64,000 nucleotides of DNA from Formivibrio citricus (GTDB taxonomy: Bacteria; Pseudomonadota; Gammaproteobacteria; Burkholderiales; Chitinibacteraceae): positions 1-64,000 of the forward strand of contig NZ_FOVE01000001.1 in assembly GCF_900115065.1 (NCBI RefSeq), in the 5' to 3' direction. Positions within the stretch are counted from its first letter, which is position 1; each line of letters opens with the position of its first letter. The notes beneath the pieces are model-generated. The model was given only the letters and a program-made list of their open reading frames with translations, had not been told where the DNA came from and made no database searches. The position numbers and the translations under genes were made by a program. Below are positions 56,262-64,000 of the stretch, piece after piece.

Positions 56262-57569
56262 ATGCAAGCACAACTGGAAGTTCTGGAAAACCTCGAGCGT
56301 CGTCTCGTCATCTCTGTTCCGCGTGAAGAAATCTCCAAGCAGGTCGATTCCCGCCTCAAGCGCGTTGCCAAAACCGCGAAGATCGACGGTTTTCGTCCCG
56401 GCAAGGCTCCGCTGAACATTGTTGCGCAAAATTACGGCTTCCGTATTCAGGAAGAAGTGCTCGGCGAAACCGTTGAGCGTGCATTCGGTGAAGCCGTCGA
56501 AGAGCAGAAGATCGCCGTGGCCGGCTACCCGCGCTTCGAGCCGAAGGAAAGCGAAAACGCCGATGCCGATTTCCAGTTCACTGCTACGTTTGAAGTCTAC
56601 CCGGAAGTGAAGATTGGCGATTTTGCCGGTGTTGAAGTCGAGAAGGCGATTTTTACCGTGGGTGATGCCGAAGTCGACAAGACCATCGACATCCTGCGCA
56701 GCCAGCGTACCCGCTTCGAGCGCGTCGAGCGCGCTGCGGCCGATGAAGACCGCGTGATCATCGATTTCAAGGGCACGATCGATGGTGTGGCCTTTGCCGG
56801 TGGTTCCTCGGAAAACTACGCCTTCATGCTGGGCAAGGGCCAGATGCTGCCTGAGTTCGAGGAAGGCATTCGCGGCATGAAGGAAGGCGAAACCCGTACC
56901 GTGACCGTCAACTTCCCGGCCGATTATCACGGCAAGGACGTGGCCGGCAAGACTGCCCAGTTCGAAATCACCGTCAAGAACGTAGCCGGCGCCCTGTTGC
57001 CGGAAGTCGATGCCGAATTCGCCAAGAGCCTCGGTATCGAAGGCGGTGACGTGGCCAAGATGCGCGAAGAGGTCAAGGCCAACCTGGAGCGCGAAGTGCG
57101 CCAGCGCCTGAAGTCCCGCACCAAGGAAAACGTGCTCAACGCCCTGCTGCAAGTGGCCCCGATCGAACTGCCGAAGGCGCTCGTCGGCCTCGAAATCGGC
57201 CGTCTGGTCGAAGGCGCCCAATCCGATCTTAAGGCCCGAGGCATTGATCCGAAGATGATGCCGTTCGCTCCGCAAATCTTCGAAGCGCAAGCCAAGCGCC
57301 GCGTTCATCTGGGCCTCGCGCTGGCCGAGCTTGTTGAAGCCAACGATCTGAAGGCTCAACCGGAACAGGTCAAGGCCATCATCGAAGAAATGGCGCAGAA
57401 CTACGAAAACCCGGTTGAAGTTGTGGCCTGGTACTACGCCGACAAGAAGCGCCTGGCAAACGTTGAATCGATGGCGCTTGAAGATGGCGTGGTTGATTTC
57501 GTGCTGGGCAAGGTCAAGGTGGTTGAAAAGGCCATCGACTTTGACGAACTGATGGGCCAACAGGGCTGA
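56262..57569 (+). CDS. tig: Trigger factor (ribosome-associated chaperone and prolyl isomerase)
   Basis: This protein of 435 residues has the ribosome-binding tail with the GFRPGKAP signature (residues about 44-51) at the peptide exit, a PPIase FKBP-like domain (DRVIIDFKGTIDG to about 245) and a C-terminal helical chaperone domain. It folds nascent chains on the ribosome. It stands at the head of tig-clpP-clpX-lon, the usual order. Codon use is that of a highly expressed gene. Confidence 0.97.
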   Translation: MQAQLEVLENLERRLVISVPREEISKQVDSRLKRVAKTAKIDGFRPGKAPLNIVAQNYGFRIQEEVLGETVERAFGEAVEEQKIAVAGYPRFEPKESENADADFQFTATFEVYPEVKIGDFAGVEVEKAIFTVGDAEVDKTIDILRSQRTRFERVERAAADEDRVIIDFKGTIDGVAFAGGSSENYAFMLGKGQMLPEFEEGIRGMKEGETRTVTVNFPADYHGKDVAGKTAQFEITVKNVAGALLPEVDAEFAKSLGIEGGDVAKMREEVKANLEREVRQRLKSRTKENVLNALLQVAPIELPKALVGLEIGRLVEGAQSDLKARGIDPKMMPFAPQIFEAQAKRRVHLGLALAELVEANDLKAQPEQVKAIIEEMAQNYENPVEVVAWYYADKKRLANVESMALEDGVVDFVLGKVKVVEKAIDFDELMGQQG

Positions 57570-57599
57570 TCCTGACCCGCTAACAACCGGAGCTTGAAT

Positions 57600-58223
57600 A
57601 TGTCCAGAATGGAATTCGATCCGCAAAACCTTGGCTACATCCCGATGGTGGTCGAGCAGAGTGGGCGCGGCGAACGCTCCTACGATATCTATTCGCGCCT
57701 TCTCAAGGAGCGGGTCGTCTTCCTGGTGGGGCCGGTCAACGACCAGAGCGCAAACCTGGTCGTGGCCCAGCTCCTGTTCCTGGAGTCGGAAAACCCCGAC
57801 AAGGACATCCACCTGTACATCAATTCTCCGGGCGGTTCCGTTTCGGCAGGCTTGGCGATCTACGACACCATGCAGTTCATCAAGCCGGCCGTGTCCACGC
57901 TTTGCGTCGGCATGGCGGCGAGCATGGGCGCGTTCCTGTTGGCTGGCGGTGAAAAGGGCAAGCGTTTCGCCCTGCCGCATTCGCGTATCATGATCCACCA
58001 GCCGCTGGTGGGCGGGCTCGCCGGTCAGGCATCGGATATCGAGATTCATGCCAAGGAACTGCTGCGCACCAAACGTACGCTGAATGAATTGCTGGCCAAA
58101 CATACTGGCCAGAACCTGGAAACGCTGGAGCGCGATACCGACCGCGACAACTTCATGAGTTCCGACGAAGCCAAGGCCTACGGTCTCGTTGACGAAGTCG
58201 TAACGTCCCGCGCAGGCCAGTAA
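57600..58223 (+). CDS. clpP: ATP-dependent Clp protease proteolytic subunit
   Basis: This serine peptidase of 207 residues forms the tetradecameric chamber served by ClpX (and ClpA). The catalytic triad is present: Ser in [11 protein letters not shown], His in [11 protein letters not shown] and Asp in [18 protein letters not shown] is the family substrate-binding loop. ATG 57600 behind GGAG is preferred over TTG 57594. It lies 30 bases after tig. Confidence 0.97.
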   Translation: MSRMEFDPQNLGYIPMVVEQSGRGERSYDIYSRLLKERVVFLVGPVNDQSANLVVAQLLFLESENPDKDIHLYINSPGGSVSAGLAIYDTMQFIKPAVSTLCVGMAASMGAFLLAGGEKGKRFALPHSRIMIHQPLVGGLAGQASDIEIHAKELLRTKRTLNELLAKHTGQNLETLERDTDRDNFMSSDEAKAYGLVDEVVTSRAGQ

Positions 58224-58248
58224 TACTCGCCCAGGCTGAGTTCTTGCA

Positions 58249-58271
58249 GCCGCCATGTCCTGGCGGCTTTT
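58249..58271 (+). terminator. Hairpin with T-run between clpP and clpX
   Basis: GCCGCCA-TGTCC-TGGCGGC (58249-58267) is followed by TTTTCTTT. It has the form of an intrinsic terminator inside the clpP-clpX gap and may lower clpX expression relative to clpP. Confidence 0.6.
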
Positions 58272-58299
58272 CTTTCCAATCGCCGGCAGGGAGTGCCTC

Positions 58300-59565
58300 A
58301 TGCCCAAATCGAGCGACAAGCTTCTTTACTGTTCCTTCTGCGGCAAAAGCCAGCATGAAGTCGTCAAACTGATCGCCGGTCCGCAAGTCTTTATCTGCAA
58401 CGAGTGCATTGCCCTGTGCAATGACATCATCCGCGAAGAAAGCAGCCAGACCGCCGCCATCGGCCCGCAAACGCCGGAAGGCAAGCCGTTGCCGCTGCCG
58501 ACCGAGATTCGCGCCGTGCTGGACCAATACGTCATCGGCCAGGAACGCGCCAAGAAAATTCTCTCCGTCGCGGTCTACAACCACTACAAGCGCCTGGCGA
58601 CCGGCACCACCAGTGGTGAGGTCGAACTGTCTAAGTCGAACATCCTGCTGATCGGGCCGACCGGCTCCGGCAAGACTTTGCTGGCGCAAACGCTGGCCAA
58701 GTTGCTTGACGTGCCGTTCGTGATCGCCGATGCCACCACGCTGACCGAAGCCGGTTACGTGGGCGAGGATGTCGAGCACATCATCGCCAAATTGCTGGCG
58801 CAGAGCGATTACGACGTGGAAAAGGCGCAACGCGGCATCGTCTACATCGACGAAATCGACAAGATCGCCCGCAAGTCGGAAAACCCCTCGATCACCCGCG
58901 ACGTTTCGGGTGAAGGCGTGCAGCAGGCGCTGCTCAAGCTCATCGAAGGCACGGTTGCTTCCGTGCCGCCGCACGGCGGGCGCAAGCATCCGAACCAGGA
59001 CATGCCGCAGGTCGATACCACCAACATCCTCTTCATTTGCGGCGGCGCATTCGAGGGGCTGGGTAAAATCATCCGCAACCGTTCGGTCAAGGGTGGAATC
59101 GGCTTCGGTGCCGAGGTCGTCAACAAGGAAGACCAGAGCAACGCCGTCAGTCGCCTGCACGAAGTCGAACCGGACGATCTGATCCGCTTCGGCTTGATCC
59201 CGGAGTTTGTCGGCCGTCTGCCCGTGACCGCGACGCTGGAAGAACTCGACGAAGCCGCGCTGATCACCATCCTGACCGAGCCGAAGAACGCGCTGGTCAA
59301 GCAATACCAGAAGCTGTTCGAGATGGAAGGCGTGGAGCTCGAAGTTGAATCGCCCGCATTGGCCGCCATTGCCCGCAAGGCGATGGAACGCAAGACCGGC
59401 GCGCGCGGCCTGCGTTCGATCCTGGAAGCCGCGCTGCTCGATACCATGTACGAGCTGCCAGCCATGGAAGGCGTGGCCCGTGTGGTATTCAACGAGGCCG
59501 TTATCAACGAACAGAAACCGCCGGTTCTGGTTCATGCAGACGAGAACCAGTCCGAGGCTGCATAA
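58300..59565 (+). CDS. clpX: Clp protease ATP-binding subunit ClpX
   Basis: This AAA+ unfoldase has 421 residues. The N-terminal zinc-binding domain has CSFCGKSQ and CNECIALC (four Cys). Walker A GPTGSGKT, Walker B IVYIDEID, sensor segments and the ClpP-docking IGF-like loop (GGIGFGA) are present, and RYPE-like pore loop GYVGED is seen. It recognises tagged proteins such as ssrA substrates and feeds ClpP. GGGAG precedes ATG 58300. Confidence 0.97.
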   Translation: MPKSSDKLLYCSFCGKSQHEVVKLIAGPQVFICNECIALCNDIIREESSQTAAIGPQTPEGKPLPLPTEIRAVLDQYVIGQERAKKILSVAVYNHYKRLATGTTSGEVELSKSNILLIGPTGSGKTLLAQTLAKLLDVPFVIADATTLTEAGYVGEDVEHIIAKLLAQSDYDVEKAQRGIVYIDEIDKIARKSENPSITRDVSGEGVQQALLKLIEGTVASVPPHGGRKHPNQDMPQVDTTNILFICGGAFEGLGKIIRNRSVKGGIGFGAEVVNKEDQSNAVSRLHEVEPDDLIRFGLIPEFVGRLPVTATLEELDEAALITILTEPKNALVKQYQKLFEMEGVELEVESPALAAIARKAMERKTGARGLRSILEAALLDTMYELPAMEGVARVVFNEAVINEQKPPVLVHADENQSEAA

Positions 59566-59576
59566 AAAAGGGTGAG

Positions 59577-59611
59577 ACAAACCGTTCGCCGCGGGCGGAC
59601 GGCTTGTTTTG
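59577..59611 (+). terminator. Rho-independent terminator after clpX
   Basis: A 14-bp stem with one mismatch and one wobble (59577-59590 with 59594-59607) is followed by TTTT. It separates clpX from lon. Confidence 0.75.
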
Positions 59612-59621
59612 GTTGTCCGGG

Positions 59622-59649
59622 TTGAATTTGCCGGGCAGGCGCCCATTAT
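59622..59649 (+). promoter_or_regulatory. Candidate sigma-32 (heat shock) promoter of lon
   Basis: TTGAAT (59622-59627), 14 bases, then CCCATTAT (59642-59649) matches the CTTGAAA / CCCCATNT form known for RpoH promoters. The transcript start would lie about 30 bases before the ATG. lon is a heat-shock gene in other Proteobacteria. Confidence 0.5.
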
Positions 59650-59689
59650 TTATTGTCTGAATCCAATTTAAATTCTGCATAGAGCCATC

Positions 59690-62107
59690 ATGTCCGATAC
59701 CCAAGCATTGCCATTAGAACTCGGCTCTTTCCCCATGTTGCCGTTGCGGGATGTGGTCGTGTTCCCGCACATGGTCATCCCGCTGTTTGTCGGGCGGCCC
59801 AAATCCATTCGCGCGCTGGAAGCCGCTGTTGACGATGGCCGCTATATCCTTCTGGCTGCACAGAAAAATGCCGCCAAGGATGAGCCGGAGCTGACCGACA
59901 TCTATCCGGTAGGCACCATCGCGACCGTATTGCAATTGCTCAAGCTGCCCGACGGTACGGTCAAGGTACTGGTCGAAGGCGTGCAGCGTGCCCATGTCGA
60001 ATCGCTGACCGATGACGAAGGCTTCTTCCGTGCAGGGGCAACGCCGCTCGCGCAGGACGATGGTCTCAACCACGAAATCGAGGCCATGCGCCGCGCGTTG
60101 GTGACGCAGTTCGATCAGTACGTGAAACTGAACAAGAAGATTCCGCCAGAAATCCTCGCCTCGCTGTCCGGCATCGAATCGGCCAGTCGCCTTGCGGATA
60201 CGATCGCCGCGCACCTGCCGCTCAAGCTGGAACAGAAGCAGTCCATCCTTGAGATGATCGACGTCAAGAAGCGTCTGGAGCATCTCCTCAAGCAACTGGA
60301 AACCGAGCTCGACATCCTGCAGGTCGAAAAGCGCATCCGTGGCCGCGTCAAGCGCCAGATGGAAAAGAGCCAGCGCGAGTATTACCTCAATGAGCAGGTG
60401 AAGGCGATCCAGAAGGAGCTTGGTGAGATCGACGAAAACGCCGATCTGGACGATCTGGAAAAGCGCATCAAGACCGCCGGCATGAGCAAGGAAGCGCGCG
60501 AGAAGGCTGAAGGCGAACTCAAAAAGCTGCGCATGATGTCGCCGATGTCGGCCGAAGCGACCGTGGTGCGCAACTACATCGACACGATCCTTTCCCTGCC
60601 TTGGAAGAAGCATTCCAAGATCAGCAAGGATATTGTGGCGGCAGAAGAAACGCTGGATACGGATCACTACGGCCTGGAAAAGGTCAAGGAGCGCATCGTT
60701 GAATACCTCGCGGTGCAAAGTCGCGTCGACAAACTCAAGGCGCCGATCCTCTGTCTAGTTGGGCCGCCCGGTGTCGGCAAGACCTCGTTGGGCGAAAGCA
60801 TCGCCCGCGCGACGGGACGCAAGTTTGTGCGTATGGCATTGGGTGGCATGCGCGACGAGGCTGAAATCCGTGGTCACCGTCGCACCTACATCGGTTCGAT
60901 GCCGGGCAAGATCCTGCAGTCGATGACCAAGGTCGGCGTGAAGAACCCCCTGTTCCTGCTCGACGAAGTGGACAAGCTTGGTGCGGATTTTCGCGGCGAT
61001 CCGTCGTCGGCACTGCTTGAAGTGCTCGATCCGGAGCAGAACCACGCCTTCAGCGACCATTACCTCGAAGTCGATTACGACCTCTCCGACGTGATGTTCG
61101 TGGCTACGGCCAATACGCTGAACATCCCGCCGGCGTTGCTCGACCGTATGGAAGTGATCCGTCTTTCAGGCTACACGGAAGACGAAAAGGTCAACATCGC
61201 GCTCAAATACCTGGTTCCGAAGCAGATCAGGGCCAACGGCGTGAAGGAGGGCGAGCTTGCCATCACCGAAGGTGCGGTGCGCGACATTGTGCGTTACTAC
61301 ACACGTGAAGCCGGGGTGCGTAGCCTGGATCGCGAAATCGCCCGCATCTGCCGCAAGGTGATCAAGGGCTTGCTGACAAAGCCGTCAGGCAAGAAGATTT
61401 CGGTGACGCCAAAGAATCTCGACAAGTATCTGGGAGTACGCCGCTTCGAATATGGCAAAGCGGAATCGCAGAACCAGGTCGGCCAGGTGACCGGCCTTGC
61501 CTGGACCGAAGTCGGCGGCGAGCTCCTGACCATCGAAGCCGCCAAGCTGCCCGGCAAGGGCAAGATGATCCAGACCGGCAAGCTCGGCGACGTGATGCAG
61601 GAATCGATCCAGACCGCGCTTTCGGTGGTTCGCAGCCGCGCCACGCTGCTGGGAATCGACCCCGAGTTTCATCAGAAGAACGATATCCATATCCATATGC
61701 CGGAAGGCGCCACTCCCAAGGATGGCCCGTCTGCCGGTATTGCGATTGCAACGGCCATGGTGTCGGTCCTGACCGGCATCCCGGTACGGTGCGATGTGGC
61801 CATGACGGGGGAAATCACCCTGCGTGGCGAAGTGCTGCCTATCGGCGGCCTGAAGGAAAAACTGCTGGCAGCACACCGGGGAGGAATCAAGCATGTATTG
61901 ATTCCCGAAGGCAACGTCAAGGACTTGTCGGAGATTCCTGACAATGTCAAACGCGGCTTGGCCATTCATTCGGTCAAATGGTTTGACCAAGTGCTGGGGT
62001 ATGCGCTTGAGCATCAGCCTGAGCCGTTGCCGGCAGCGGAAGAAGCGCCAAAAACCGTACTGGGTCAAGGCGAAGTGGATTCAAGCCAGCCTCGGGTGAA
62101 ACACTAG
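59690..62107 (+). CDS. lon: ATP-dependent protease Lon
   Basis: This LonA-type protease of 805 residues degrades damaged and regulatory proteins. It has the N-terminal LON substrate domain ([20 protein letters not shown]), a coiled coil, the AAA+ module with GPPGVGKTS and [10 protein letters not shown], and the C-terminal serine protease domain with Ser in [14 protein letters not shown] and Lys in [14 protein letters not shown], the Ser-Lys dyad. Length is normal. It has its own promoter region after the clpX terminator. Confidence 0.97.
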   Translation: MSDTQALPLELGSFPMLPLRDVVVFPHMVIPLFVGRPKSIRALEAAVDDGRYILLAAQKNAAKDEPELTDIYPVGTIATVLQLLKLPDGTVKVLVEGVQRAHVESLTDDEGFFRAGATPLAQDDGLNHEIEAMRRALVTQFDQYVKLNKKIPPEILASLSGIESASRLADTIAAHLPLKLEQKQSILEMIDVKKRLEHLLKQLETELDILQVEKRIRGRVKRQMEKSQREYYLNEQVKAIQKELGEIDENADLDDLEKRIKTAGMSKEAREKAEGELKKLRMMSPMSAEATVVRNYIDTILSLPWKKHSKISKDIVAAEETLDTDHYGLEKVKERIVEYLAVQSRVDKLKAPILCLVGPPGVGKTSLGESIARATGRKFVRMALGGMRDEAEIRGHRRTYIGSMPGKILQSMTKVGVKNPLFLLDEVDKLGADFRGDPSSALLEVLDPEQNHAFSDHYLEVDYDLSDVMFVATANTLNIPPALLDRMEVIRLSGYTEDEKVNIALKYLVPKQIRANGVKEGELAITEGAVRDIVRYYTREAGVRSLDREIARICRKVIKGLLTKPSGKKISVTPKNLDKYLGVRRFEYGKAESQNQVGQVTGLAWTEVGGELLTIEAAKLPGKGKMIQTGKLGDVMQESIQTALSVVRSRATLLGIDPEFHQKNDIHIHMPEGATPKDGPSAGIAIATAMVSVLTGIPVRCDVAMTGEITLRGEVLPIGGLKEKLLAAHRGGIKHVLIPEGNVKDLSEIPDNVKRGLAIHSVKWFDQVLGYALEHQPEPLPAAEEAPKTVLGQGEVDSSQPRVKH

Positions 62108-62137
62108 TTGACACGCGATTTTGTGGCTTGTTATAAA
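62108..62137 (+). promoter_or_regulatory. Sigma-70 promoter of hupB
   Basis: A consensus TTGACA (62108-62113), an 18-base spacer and TATAAA (62132-62137) form a strong promoter. It starts immediately after the lon stop. Confidence 0.8.
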
Positions 62138-62194
62138 GCTCGGGTATTTCGTTTTACGCATCTACCCAACCAATAAATCTGAAAGGGGACGCAA

Positions 62195-62467
62195 GTGAAT
62201 AAAACAGAACTGATCGACGCGATTGCAGAATCTGCCGGCCTGACCAAGGCACAAGCAGGCAAGGCACTGGATGCTACGGTTGAAGCCGTTACCAACGCTC
62301 TCAAGGCTGGTGACGAAGTAACACTGGTTGGTTTCGGTTCCTTCTACGTGGCCGATCGCGAAGCTCGCTCTGGCCGCAATCCGCGCACCGGCGAAACCAT
62401 CGAGATCGCCGCAGCAAAACAGCCCAAATTCCGGGCTGGCAAAACCCTGAAAGATGCAGTACAATAA
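62195..62467 (+). CDS. hupB: DNA-binding protein HU-beta
   Basis: This nucleoid protein of 90 residues bends and compacts DNA. It begins [20 protein letters not shown] and has the HU signature [21 protein letters not shown] with the intercalating Pro. The start is GTG at 62195, behind GAAAGGGG. It lies downstream of lon in the usual place and precedes two tRNAs, with which it may be cotranscribed. Confidence 0.96.
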   Translation: MNKTELIDAIAESAGLTKAQAGKALDATVEAVTNALKAGDEVTLVGFGSFYVADREARSGRNPRTGETIEIAAAKQPKFRAGKTLKDAVQ

Positions 62468-62511
62468 TCGACTTTGCTGCTTTCGATAAAGGCAGCAAGG
62501 TTGTGCGATAA

Positions 62512-62588
62512 GGGTGGTTAGCTCAGTTGGTTAGAGCGCCTGCTTCACACGCAGGAGGTCGGTGGTTCGAATCCACTACTACCCACCA
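62512..62588 (+). tRNA. tRNA-Val (anticodon CAC)
   Basis: This is a 77-base tRNA. The acceptor stem GGGTGGT pairs with ACTACCC (62578-62584), then A and an encoded CCA. The anticodon stem CCTGC/GCAGG has loop TTCACAC with anticodon CAC, and T-arm GGTTCGAATCC is present. Confidence 0.97.
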
Positions 62589-62641
62589 GAAAATACGGTT
62601 GTAATAAAAAATTTTTCTGGTAGAATGCGCAGCTCTGATCT

Positions 62642-62718
62642 GGAGCGGTAGTTCAGTTGGTTAGAATACCGGCCTGTCACGCCGGGGGTCGCGGGTTCGA
62701 GTCCCGTCCGCTCCGCCA
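62642..62718 (+). tRNA. tRNA-Asp (anticodon GTC)
   Basis: This is a 77-base tRNA. The acceptor stem GGAGCGG pairs with CCGCTCC, with discriminator G and an encoded CCA. The anticodon stem CCGGC/GCCGG has loop CTGTCAC with anticodon GTC. It follows tRNA-Val by 53 bases. Confidence 0.97.
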
Positions 62719-62727
62719 GATTTCTTG

Positions 62728-62758
62728 AAAAGGACAAGCGTAAAGCTTGTCCTTTTTT
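62728..62758 (+). terminator. Rho-independent terminator after the tRNA pair
   Basis: GGACAAGC/GCTTGTCC (62732-62739 with 62745-62752), extended by AAAA/TTTT, is followed by a T-run to 62758. It ends the hupB-tRNA transcript. Confidence 0.92.
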
Positions 62759-62920
62759 CATTTCAAAATTGCCAGTGATTTTCGCCTTCGCCTTGGCGTG
62801 TCATCCGCGCTATCTGTGTGTCTCTGTCTCGCAAGGGTTCTGTTTGGAGCCGAAATAAATGATTGCACGACCGCCGGGCTTTGCTACGCTGAGAGTTGCT
62901 TCATTTTGCCGTCAGTAACC

Positions 62921-64000
62921 ATGAAAAAAATCCTGCTTGGCTTGTTGTTTCTTGGTGCGTCTGTTTGTTTGCCAGCAAAAACCATTGCCCGGAACCCGAT
63001 GCTGGGTGAGCAGGTGACAAAAATTCCTGTTGTCGCGAAAGGCTTGATCGATACGACTGTATTGCTTGAGACGACCCTCTTCATTCCTCCCGGTTCCGGG
63101 CCATTTCCGATAGTTGTCATGAATCACGGCAAAGCCAGTGGAAACAATGTCTTCCAGGCCCGTTCGCGCCCTCTCCATATCGTGCTCGAGTTCCTGAGGC
63201 GCGGCTATGTCGTTGTGGTTCCCAATCGGCGGGGTTTTTCCGAGTCGGAGGGGAGTCAGCCGACGGGTATGGGGTGCGGTCTCCAGTATGAGAGCGGCCT
63301 CGACAATGCCGATGACGTGATCGGTGTGCTTGACTGGGTGGTCAAGCAATCCTGGGCGGACAAGAACAGCATTCTGGTGATGGGGCAATCACATGGCGGT
63401 TTGACGACTCTGGCGCTGGGCGCTCGTGGATATCCTGGTGTAAAGGGATTGGTCAATTTTGCTGGCGTGCTTCGCGGGTCGAACTGCAATTGGGAACCGG
63501 GCATGATTAGCGCCATGAGTCGCTATGGACGCACAAGCAACCCGCCTTCGCTCTGGTTTTACGGCGCCAATGACAGCTACACAGGCCCGGAGTTGGCCCA
63601 AAGATTCATGGATGCCTATACCAAGGCTGGTGGAAGGGCGCGGCTGGTTGCTTTTGGTGTTTTTGGGCAGGATGCACACGGCATGTCCGGGAGTGCCGAA
63701 GGCGTCAAAATCTGGCTGCCCGATGTCGAGGCTTTTTTGAGGCAAATCGGCTTGCCGGCGAAAATAGTCAATCCCATCCCGGATAGTGTCATCCGGCATG
63801 GCATCAACATTCCGCCCCCCAGTGGTTTTGCAAGGCTGGAAGATTCGGCGGCAGTCCCTTACCTTGAGGAGGTCGGTCGAAAGGGATATGCGGCGTTTCT
63901 GAAGAGGGTAAGCCCGCGTGCTTTCTCGATCAGTTCATCCGGCGGGTGGGGGTGGGCCAGTGGCACGAATGCAGCCAGCAGGTCTATCGATTTTTGTCTG
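62921..64000 (+). CDS. Exported alpha/beta hydrolase (dienelactone-hydrolase type), truncated by window end
   Basis: The frame is open for 360 codons to the right edge. A signal peptide (MKKILLGLLFLGASVCLPA) is followed by an alpha/beta hydrolase domain: HGK in VVMNHGKASG (oxyanion region), the nucleophile Ser in MGQSHGGLTTLA (about residue 157), an acid in YGANDSYTG and the catalytic His in DAHGMSG. An NRRGFSESEGS loop resembles exported peptidase or esterase relatives. The sequence continues well past the catalytic His (about 110 residues), so there is a C-terminal extension. No strong ribosome binding site is seen. It occupies the position where a ppiD-type gene commonly follows hupB and the tRNAs. 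The substrate is unknown. Confidence 0.85.
   Translation, partial: MKKILLGLLFLGASVCLPAKTIARNPMLGEQVTKIPVVAKGLIDTTVLLETTLFIPPGSGPFPIVVMNHGKASGNNVFQARSRPLHIVLEFLRRGYVVVVPNRRGFSESEGSQPTGMGCGLQYESGLDNADDVIGVLDWVVKQSWADKNSILVMGQSHGGLTTLALGARGYPGVKGLVNFAGVLRGSNCNWEPGMISAMSRYGRTSNPPSLWFYGANDSYTGPELAQRFMDAYTKAGGRARLVAFGVFGQDAHGMSGSAEGVKIWLPDVEAFLRQIGLPAKIVNPIPDSVIRHGINIPPPSGFARLEDSAAVPYLEEVGRKGYAAFLKRVSPRAFSISSSGGWGWASGTNAASRSIDFCL

Overview
The window is a contiguous piece of a GC-rich betaproteobacterial chromosome. Three blocks of gene order support this: cmk/rpsA/ihfB/lapA/lapB/pyrF/rfaE, glnE/yhdP/nitrilase/tldD, and tig/clpP/clpX/lon/hupB followed by tRNA-Val and tRNA-Asp. A polyhydroxybutyrate-type acetoacetyl-CoA reductase, a Na+-pumping decarboxylase beta subunit and a Kdp system fit a Rhodocyclales or Nitrosomonadales-like organism; genus cannot be fixed from the sequence alone.

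Layout. 1-9.5 kb: the end of an oadB-type gene, phaB, a family 2 glycosyltransferase, uvrC, pgsA, an MFS permease, DAHP synthase, tyrA and cmk. The aroA gene usually found between tyrA and cmk is absent. 9.5-14.1 kb: a zinc block (a Zur-like regulator overlapping cmk, then znuCBA on the other strand) separates cmk from rpsA. A 39-residue membrane peptide and a perfect 19-bp operator-like palindrome overlapping a TATAAT box lie at its head. 14.3-20.8 kb: rpsA, ihfB, lapAB, pyrF, rfaE1 and an RlmN-like radical SAM enzyme. 20.9-28.3 kb: accessory genes (exported coiled-coil protein, HD-GYP phosphodiesterase, FapA-like protein, orphan solute-binding lipoprotein, small exported proteins). 28.5-37.3 kb: glnE, yhdP, a nitrilase-family amidase and tldD. 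37.3-44.7 kb: an IS remnant, a TetR-controlled tripartite efflux operon, a universal stress protein and a patatin-like lipoprotein. 45-53.2 kb: a complete kdp operon with a 30-residue leader membrane peptide and kdpFABCDE. 53.5-64 kb: an EAL-CBS-GGDEF protein, tRNA-Leu, tig-clpPX-lon-hupB, two tRNAs and a truncated alpha/beta hydrolase.

The most unusual content is in the intergenic DNA. One family of 120-145 bp palindromic miniature elements has five copies; they share a central hairpin whose stem changes in a compensated way, and their outer ends match the end of an IS5-like transposase remnant. A second family of three-hairpin repeats has two copies with identical 13-bp stem length and TCTCGC loop but wholly different, still perfectly paired stem sequence. 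Commoner dispersed repeats have entered operons, including two intercistronic gaps of kdp.

Functionally the window covers protein quality control, DNA repair, aromatic amino-acid and nucleotide precursor synthesis, LPS heptose supply and LPS control, nitrogen regulation (GlnE), zinc and potassium scavenging, c-di-GMP turnover and drug efflux. No CRISPR array, rRNA operon or intact transposon is present.
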